Assembly (NCBI RefSeq): GCF_964340395.1
Contig: NC_135549.1
Coordinates: 29,773,332 to 29,837,331 of the forward strand
DNA: 64,000 nt
From: Glandiceps talaboti
Lineage: Eukaryota > Hemichordata > Enteropneusta > Spengelidae
Reading direction: 5' to 3'
Part shown: positions 47,351 to 64,000 of the stretch, piece after piece
Position numbering within the stretch: position 1 is the stretch's first letter
Layout of the letters: each line of letters opens with the position of its first letter
Translations under genes and position numbers: made by a program
Notes under the pieces: generated by a model
Told to the model about the DNA's origin: nothing
Database searches by the model: none
What the model saw: the letters and a program-made list of their open reading frames with translations, nothing else

Positions 47351-47500
47351 TCACTCACTCACTCACTCGCTCACTCGCTCGCTCGCTCGCTCGCTCACAA
47401 ACTCACCCACCCACTCACTCACTCACTCCCCCGTCGTTCGTTCGTTTGTTTATTCATACATACATACATACATACATACATACATACATACATACATTGT
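47351..47500. repeat. (TCAC/TCGC)n then (CATA)n microsatellites
   Basis: CACTCACTCGCTCGCTCGCT grading through CCCACTCAC and GTTCGTTCGTTTG into ATACATACATAC. Confidence 0.93.
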
Positions 47501-48235
47501 ACTGGACGCAAAATGCAAAACTTTATTTGAAAAAGGTACTAGGCTTGCAATGTAAATATAAGTTAAAGTATTTGATAGCAAAATAAAACTAGCTGTGTCT
47601 TAGTTTTAGTGCCGAAATACGTGTGTTCTCATGGTACGGATGTCCAGGTACAGATCCACTGTGATTTCATAAAATACCAATGTAACTATGGTTAAAGTGA
47701 AATGAAAGTGTTCTTAATTTGTTTTATTTTGTTTTGTTTCTTGTTTTTAGCCTTTAATGTGACTTGGCTTTATTCACAAAGCGCAATTTCTGCCCGGTCT
47801 TTTACTGTATTATTTGATAATGTGTTCTGATTTTTGTTTTTCTTTTCGAAATGAAATGTGTAAGCAATATCATGTGCACGTCAAACGTAGAAAAGAAAAT
47901 AGATAAGCTGAAAAATTGTCTATTTTATAACCTATCGATACCTACACAAGTTAGGCCTTCACTACTACGTCACTAAACAGCGACGTTTACCGAATACAAA
48001 TGTACAAGAATTTACGATTATCTGAAAGGTTTTCTCTTCAAATGCAGGAAATCTGGTATTTTTACAAATGCTATAAAAGCTAGGAAAACGACTCTGTATT
48101 TTTGTAAATATTGAGGAGAGAATAGCAATTTGAATGAATAAAGGTTTTGATATTTTGATTATGAGGAATGTATAAATAACGTCGGGCATATATGCATACG
48201 GCTCATGACATAATAGCATATATATATATATATAT

Positions 48236-48314
<79 letters not shown>

Positions 48315-48322
48315 CTCTACTT

Positions 48323-48369
<47 letters not shown>

Positions 48370-49940
48370 AAGACATAATGAATGCCTAAATGGACGGTTT
48401 ACCTCTAATACATGCATTATAATGCAACTATAATTTGGCAGAGCCAATGTCGGAGGATAAGAGGTTTACATAACAAAGATTTATAAAAACATGGTCTTTC
48501 AATACCAAAATAATTGACTTTATCATACATACATTGTATCTGGTCAGTAGTCGAAGGGGATAAAACGTAAAGGGCGAAATAACGCAATTTTCTATGAATA
48601 GTTTATTTCATTGGAGGACTTCAATATCGGATCAGTATACATTTGACCCGTCTTAAAATTTATTTTGTCAAGCTCGTGATAAGAACATTCCCAACAAAGC
48701 AGTCAGTTCCCAAGTGATGTTGGAGCGTGTGGATATCGTCTGAGACCCAGGTGATCGTAGGAGTCTATTGAGTACAGGACTAACTCCATGGTGCTACAGA
48801 TATGATGCCCGCCTACAATCCTTAATATGAAAAGCTCAACAAGAGTAGAAGGAAACAGTCAAAAAATGTTGTCTATAAATTTACACATATAAAAACTTCT
48901 CTTTTCTCAATATGTCTATTTGGTTATTCCATAGACAGTGTACCTAATACTGTCTATGGTTATTCTATTACCATGCCTATGACTCGCAAAAATTATTCAC
49001 TTCAACAGCATATTCCAATGAGGAACCTGCCAAGTATAAAATGAATGCCTAGGGTGCCAGGACAACGGGCACAGAATCATGGTGACTGTTTGCTATGATA
49101 CGAATGTGTTGGATACAAATACTATCATTATATTGCGGAGGTGGACTTATTACATCATACATTGATTAAATAGTGAATAACCCCCACAAAGTAAAACCAT
49201 CGACAGGTGCACGATGAAACATTCCGGACTGTCACCGTAATTAAAATACCCATCGAGTTTGAGTAGGCTATTGGCCGGCTCTTAATTTAAGTCAAGGATA
49301 AAAACATTGATTTTCTGCATCGTACAGAAAGGAATGCACCAAAATATTATAGGCATTCTTGTGTCAGAATTACAGATGTGATATTGCTGTGGTTATTTGT
49401 TCTTCCATCTGGCATTTATAATCAATCACTTACTGGCGTGTTACCCAGAAATATTGGGTCAGAGGAGTAAGTAAATCTAGCATTCATCCATGAGGTGAAA
49501 TCAATTTCGTCTAGTCCATTTACATAAATAACACGATCTATGCGAGACAATAATAAGGGGTTAATGGTATCTCAATATAGCTGGTATTATCACCAGCCGT
49601 GTCGAGTATAAAGGCAAGTTACTCACTACCCATGCATCTGTTTAAATCTGCTCGTATATTTACAACTATTGATTTCCATGTCATCTCTTCATGTCATATG
49701 TGGCATGTTTGTACTATTATTTACACTGTGTTGAGTTGATGCCCATATATCTGACAATTTATGTCCCATGTAAAGCTTTCACTCTTGAAAATGAACAATT
49801 GTCCTCTATGTTCACCCTATGTCGGAAAGTCCATGACATCATACAATGCAGCTCGTTAAATTTAAATTCCCTGAATCACCTCGTTTAAATTTACACACTT
49901 AGCAGTCCTACTCGGAAAAACCTAGAAAATCATGTTTCAG
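47501..49940. other. no gene; (AT)n 48220-48310 and (GT)n 48325-48367
   Basis: AATAAA at 47582 could serve LRR-Ig paralogue 2 if its transcript reads through the retrotransposon. A small hairpin CCATAGACAGT/ACTGTCTATGG is at about 48930-48960. No supportable exon. Confidence 0.5.
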
Positions 49941-50557
49941 CTTCCTGTGTATATCAAAATGGCTGTGCACCTGTATTAGACAGCCCTTCCCCGGTCAAGA
50001 TTGTGTACGGGAGGAGCGAAACAGAAGTAGAATGGGAGGTAAAAATGTATTCTTTTCACGTCTGTGTTTTCAAAGAAAAATGTTGGTGCAAGCTTTCGCC
50101 TTTTAATCGATCATAGCAGTGCCCTATACCATAAGTTGGCATTTCTGTACAGAGGGTTAATGGTTAGGGTACAAATCACTCAAAACAGAACAGAAGTTCA
50201 ATTGCTATGACGTCACCTAACTATTTGCCTTCTTAACGGATGTATACAGTAGTATATATTTTATTTTTGTTATACGAAATAAATATTCATTACTTATATC
50301 GTCTATGTGTACATACCTCGGTGGTTACGTATCATGTACAACTTGAGTTTAAGAACTGACTCATCATCATCAGTATGTGAAACTGCACTTTTCGAAATCT
50401 CGTGTTCTGCTTTTATTTGCAGGTGTCACATGTCGAATGCGTGTTCCGGTTGGAGCGGGGGCATGAGGCAACAATTCTGATGAAATCCGAAAATGATAAT
50501 GATATACAATGTATTATATTATACCAGTATAGTGATGGCGCAAATCGAGAGATCTGA
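49941..50557 (+). CDS. candidate pair of terminal exons, product unrecognised
   Basis: Exon A, 49941-50038, follows CATGTTTCAG and ends GAG|GTAAAA. It reads SCVYQNGCAPVLDSPSPVKI and ends ETEVEWE. Exon B, 50423-50557, follows TTTATTTGCAG and continues in phase as VSHVECVFRLERGHEATILM before a stop. Both borders and the phase agree, but no upstream exon or family was recognised, and the last codons of exon B merge into repeat-like sequence. Confidence 0.25.
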
Positions 50558-50559
50558 TT

Positions 50560-51531
50560 GGTCTAGAAATCGAACTAGCGCGTCTAAAACGAGCCATAAT
50601 CAGTCTACAAGATCGCCATATATAGTCATGCTATTTTGCATATATGAATATTTATGATCGAATCGTTCCTAGGGAGATGTCTTTAATTTAACCAATAACA
50701 GCTGTAAAATAATGTTCAGTGTTCTATGAAGCATGTAAATAACGTGATTATTGACATTACCATATAATGATAATGCACGGTTGGCACGCGTCCAAATTTT
50801 GTTCGTCTACGAGCGTTGAGTTGTAGTCCGCCGTGATACTGATAGTGAACTCTTCGAATTGTCAGAGGAGGATTTTCTCTCAATGAGACAATATTTTATG
50901 ACAAATTATGAAGGAAATTTCGAAAGCAACCCAGTCATCGCGCATTTGTTTCAATCATCGCCTACTACATGTACTAAGGTCAAGGCATGCACGAGATCGG
51001 TCCCAGCCTCGGCGCGGCTGGGGTGGAAACATTGGTGACCTGTCCTGTTCTGTAATAAAAATGAAGCAAGTGAAAGAGCTTACACTGGCCGACTTACCAT
51101 TAATCTAAATAGAAATTTGTCTGGGATCCTGTCCATCAATTCGAGAGGGAAATCCTCAAACCCGAAAATCTACTGACGTAACTTCCAGTAAAATAAAATA
51201 TACATTGTAAATATCAACCTGTCTATCACTTCACCGAGTCGCGAATTCGGCCGGAAACGATCGAAGCACTCTGTATTATATAAACCACTTCAAGTTTATA
51301 CCTTGAGTCAAACAGGTTGTTTATTCATCACTGTGAACTTTTAATGAGCCGATCAATGTACAGATTTTCCCTAGAAACGACTAGCAGATAAAATAAACCC
51401 AGTCGCTGCACGACGTTCACGTTGAGGCCAAGATCAGCTGTCTGGAAAGCAGCGTTATTGTTATGCAAATTAGTCACAGCATATGAAACGAGAAAACGTT
51501 AGTTCTTATCTTGTTTCCGATATTTTCAATA
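50560..51531. other. no gene seen
   Basis: Contains a segment rich in CG and restriction-like palindromes (GAGAGATCTGATTGGTCTAG near 50550) that may be another element edge. Nothing supportable. Confidence 0.4.
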
Positions 51532-51533
51532 TA

Positions 51534-52744
51534 CAGTAGACCCTCGCTAACTCGCGGGTGTCCGGGTCCATCAAGAAACCCGCGACTTAGCGAGGTGCTC
51601 ATTAAATATTCATAACCACACATTAACACACGTCACACGTCAGCTTTTCTTCATTCTTCAGTAATGTGCTGGTGAAACTAGTACTGTACATGTTTTTATG
51701 AGTGCAAGTTCATGGGCGATATTCATTTTAAAAAAGGATACGCACGAAATCAAAGTTTCAATAAATCTCTTCACGAACATGACGGTATGTATTCGAAATT
51801 TATTGTGATGGACGCATGGACGTAATATTGTAACAGTCCTGGGTTAACAGTAAATCTTTGAGGAAGATTATCGTACAATTGTGTGACTCTCAAAGCATCA
51901 ATCGCGGCTAGACTTTCTTTTTTGTTTTTTGCACGGTCGACAAACTAACAGTACAACTTACAAGCTCACGCCTGGCGGCCATGGTAGGGCCAAGAAATGC
52001 TGTTGAATTTCCGGGTTGCGGAAGTGCAGTTTTGACTTTTATATCATCGAATAACGGGATTTGTTTTATATATTCTAAAACAACAACTATTTTTTTATGT
52101 TTCTCAGTCCAGTAACATTCCTAAATGATGGGGTTGAGTTGAGAAATCGCAAGGTTCGGCAACACGCCAGTGGCATGATGCATGATGCATGATGTCGGTA
52201 GATAAACATAGAGACGCAAGTGATGAACGTATGCAGTTATTCGTAGCCCGAAATTTCGTTATATAAATGACGTTTTTCCTCAAAATTTTGAAGAAACAAA
52301 ACGTTTTTAGTTGACTTCTAAATCAATCAAATCAAACGATATATTAATGCGAGAAAGCTTTAGTTATTAATTTTTTTTTGTGGACAATGTTCGAATTCGA
52401 CTGACGAATCCTGCGAGTCGAATCGATCAATGCACCGTTCACCAGTCAGACGAAAATGGGCGACATGTTTGTTGACTAGCCGAGAAGTGCATACGGAACT
52501 TATGAGGCAGTCCGAATAAATAGAAGGCGATTGCTAACATCAAAGTCAAACCGCGACACCTCTTCATCGAAACACCAACGATTTTGAATTTGGCAGGCGT
52601 GCCATTTGTTTAAAAAAATACACAAAGAGGAGTTCCGAGAACAATAGGAAAACTAAAGAAAAAATGGGATCCAAGGTGACACCCGCGACTTAGCCGAATC
52701 CGCGACTTACCGAGGCGCGAGTTAGCGAGCTCGAGGGCCCACTG
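51534..52744. mobile_element. pogo/Tigger-like non-autonomous DNA transposon, 1.2 kb
   Basis: The left end CAGTAGACCCTCGCTAACTC and the right end (reverse complement CAGTGGGCCCTCGAGCTCGC) share the CAGTrGrCCCTCG terminus typical of pogo/Tigger elements of the Tc1/mariner superfamily. TA flanks both ends (51532-51533, 52745-52746), matching their target duplication. Subterminal hairpins occur at both ends (CTCGCTAACTCGCGGGT against ACCCGCGACTTAGCGAG on the left). No transposase frame is present, so it needs a helper. Confidence 0.87.
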
Positions 52745-52761
52745 TACTAGTATAATATAAT

Positions 52762-52909
52762 AGCAATAAACCACCCCCTGGGGAAGGTATACCACTCGGT
52801 TTTGACCAGTGAACTCAATATATGCACTCGATCGCTATCGCTCGTGCATATATTTCGTTCACTGGTCAAAACCTCTTGGTATACCATCCCCAGGGGGTGG
52901 TTTATTGCT
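52762..52909. mobile_element. 148-bp near-perfect palindrome (foldback element)
   Basis: AGCAATAAACCACCCCCTGG and its continuation to GCACTCGATCG is mirrored by the sequence from CGCTCGTGC to CCAGGGGGTGGTTTATTGCT. Only a few mismatches or small indels occur and the loop is almost absent. It lies 16 bp from the pogo-like element. Confidence 0.93.
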
Positions 52910-55399
52910 TAAATAAATGTCCAAGTTAGCTATGAGTCACATTTGCATACTTCTTAAATTTATTTACAGTATATTTTTAATTATACATGTCTACGTACAT
53001 ACGTGTTATTTTGGTAAAAGCCAGATAGAAGTGGGATGATTAAAAATTGATATTATGTGTATATAGTTGTTCACTTCTGGTCTTTTAAAAAAAACTCTAA
53101 AAAAAAAGAATAAAACAAAAGGAAAGTATACGGATAGACATGGTGCAAAATCGACGCTTAGTGCGCTCGCGACAGCTAACGCGCTGCTTGCCATGCTCGA
53201 GCTCAGACGCATTCCTTGCTTAACAACTATACAGAGGGGTAGGACGAGGACGCTGCAAATCGAACAAGTGATCCATGAATTTTCTCTCGAAGCTTGATAC
53301 CAACTGCTGCCCTTTTGTGGTGAGATGTATATTTCGCATGCTGGCGAACATTGTGGGGTTTACGGGACATGTACATTAAAACAGATTGCCGAAACAGCAC
53401 ATTATTTGAAATGAAACTCCGAAACGTCGCGTCTTTTGCGAGGGAAATAAACAAAAACGCAATTGATAATATTTTACTTTAATCAATATCTATTGCCGAA
53501 GAGTTGCGGTAGGCTCGAACACACAGTTGATTTCGGTCTATATTATTTTCATAAAATTACGTAATAATAATCATATACAGCTGTCTTCATATCTGTGTCT
53601 CTTCAAAACATACACTTTGAATGAAGGAGAAAACGTAACAACATCATTTGACAGATTAAACAAATACTCGTGAATTTGCCCGAAACAGAAAGCGTCCGTC
53701 AACAAGGGCGATGTGGTGTCAATCTTTCGACGAAAAAGAACACCGAAGTGTCCTACCTCCTTTTTTAGCAAATGAGCAAATTGAGCAAATGCTGAGCTCG
53801 TGGAGGTTGAATTTTCAAATTCCAAGATTCGAGTCATTCGATCTCGCGATCGCGCGACAAGTAAATTCTACGACCGTTGAGGGCGCTATTCAATCGGTCC
53901 ACAGCGCAGCGTCCCGTATATTCTGTTTATATTTGTATTCCAGCGCGATTCGATCGAGTTAATTATGTGTTTCTCTGTGTATTATAATTAGATATTAATA
54001 AGGGATTCAAGATACTGAAATAATGATAAACAAGAACTTGACGGAACTTATTGATGTTGTCTATAATTACGATATTCAATATTGTTATAGACACCAGAAT
54101 TGTTGTTGCCCGCCCTTGGTTGGAGCGCAGAGTGCGCGCGTCCTACACGGTTCTCTGTTTTACAGGTTCATTTTCATCCTTCTATTCGATATGGAGTAAA
54201 TGTGAAGGTCAATTCCACACACTTTTGGCACTTTCATTGGTAGGGACTCGTCACTTTGTTTTAAAAACATAAATTATTATTATATTAGTATTTCCGTGTA
54301 AAAGCTGTACCGGAAAAGGGAATCGGATAAGACACTCTTTTATTGTCATTTCTTTTATTGTCTCATAATTATACAAACTACCAAAGTGCCACCCATCGTA
54401 AATTTACTAAATAATAGTACTAGTTTGGTAATTAATTTGTTTGAAAATCATGCGTCTCATTTTGTGTCTACGAATTTTTGTATATCTCCGCCGGGGTATT
54501 CTCCATAACAAGGAACATTTTAATGTACGTTATATATTTGAGTATGTAGAATAGCAACAATGTTCCTAATTTATAAGCATTTCATAAATGTACCCTTGCA
54601 AATAGGATGACATGTCCCTAGCTGTGTCATGGGGGACTTGTAATTGGATACATGTACGAAATCAGCCGTTATTATCATCGGAGATTTTGATCCATTTGTC
54701 ACCAATTCACGTACAGTTACTGTAGTGATAACGTCTAGTAACGTCTGGGCACACCCTATAGTACAATGTAAATAGGTTTACACTACGCATTGCTGGCCAC
54801 GTTGAGGGCGTGAATCCCAAAATACAGTACCTGAAATAAAATCAACATTAAGCTATTACCCGTGAACACTAGTAAACACATTGTCACATATTTGTACAGT
54901 ATAGGAGATGAAGAATAGACTAAACGCGTTAAGGTTGCTCACTCAAAAAATCAAACTAAGTCAGTTGTCACTGAAACTCTTCGAAACAAAAACTATGCTC
55001 AAATATGCTGGCTATTAATAAGTAATATTTTTTACACACTAGTGTTAACACATACACGCACACATTATTTGAGGTTCCTTAAGCTTACGTTTCCCGGGAA
55101 ACCGTATATGTATACGGAAAGAGATCACATACCGACATATATACAATAGAATTCCTTATTATGTAAGAACAAACTTTGTTCAGAACTTCATCAAAGTTTC
55201 AAACATTGAACGATGAATTTCAAAGTACAGTACGCGATACACGCAAGATTCATTGAGATTCTTGAGCGTCAAGCGTTGCAGATGTTGAATGGGGACATGT
55301 ATACACGCGAGAATCTTGAGCGCTGCACATGTCCGAAATTTTTGTTCGAATTCGCGCGCCGTTCATCGGATCTAAACGGTTAGTCGAACAAATTTAGCC
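52910..55399. other. no gene seen
   Basis: Short frames at 53006-53300, 53571-53962 and 54051-54272 carry no motif, no consistent splice borders and no repeat structure. The last few hundred bases are presumably the TRIM promoter; no clear TATA box was identified. Confidence 0.4.
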
Positions 55400-55468
55400 A
55401 TGCTGGAAGAATCGCTAGCGATGGATATCGAAACGGTGGAGTCCAAAACTGTATTATCTATGCTATAA
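55400..55468 (+). promoter_or_regulatory. possible upstream ORF in the TRIM leader
   Basis: ATG at 55400 in a fair context (GCCATGC) opens 22 codons and stops with TAA at 55466-55468, 23 nt before the TRIM start. If the leader is unspliced here, it would limit TRIM translation. Confidence 0.35.
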
Positions 55469-55491
55469 CGTACACCAGACTACAAACCCGA

Positions 55492-64000
<8,509 letters not shown>

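Overview
This is eukaryotic, intron-rich, AT-leaning DNA full of microsatellites, minisatellites, small inverted-repeat elements and decayed retroelements. The gene families (a galactose-3-O-sulfotransferase-type enzyme, two single-coding-exon LRR-Ig membrane receptors in tandem, a RING/B-box/coiled-coil/PRY-SPRY TRIM gene with the classic TRIM exon sizes, a WBP1/VOPP1-like PPxY membrane protein) together with DIRS-type and L2/CR1-like retroelements point to an invertebrate deuterostome such as a lancelet or acorn worm. The species cannot be fixed from the sequence alone.

Layout. 0-6 kb: a possible signal-anchor exon at the left edge, an AT-rich tandem repeat of about 148 bp, a two-exon sulfotransferase gene on the minus strand (3884 to 2278), then a second tandem repeat of about 270 bp. 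6.6-15 kb: a dead non-LTR retrotransposon 3' end, a perfect 40-nt hairpin and several diverged tandem repeats. 15.3-19.6 kb: a huge 39-bp minisatellite (about 110 units) whose right edge lies inside the tyrosine-recombinase gene of a decayed DIRS-like retrotransposon (19.6-22.0 kb, minus strand). 23.1-25.6 kb: a complete five-exon gene for a small Cys-rich, single-pass, PPxY-bearing membrane protein. 27.1-29.2 kb: a decayed non-LTR retrotransposon on the minus strand. 34.1-36.4 and 43.3-45.6 kb: two paralogous LRR-Ig receptors in the same orientation, the second with a nearly intact non-LTR retrotransposon inserted 80 bp after its stop. 51.5-52.9 kb: a pogo/Tigger-like non-autonomous DNA transposon with TA target duplication, followed by a 148-bp palindrome. 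55.4-64 kb: a TRIM gene with seven exons visible that runs off the right edge and carries an unusually long low-complexity exon (812 codons) before its PRY-SPRY domain.

The host genes do not form an operon or an obvious pathway. Two themes recur. One is the cell surface and secretory pathway (Golgi sulfotransferase, LRR-Ig receptors, PPxY membrane adaptor). The other is innate-immune-type families known to expand in invertebrate deuterostomes (LRR-Ig, TRIM). Exon joins given here were read by eye from splice signals and reading phase; no transcript was available.
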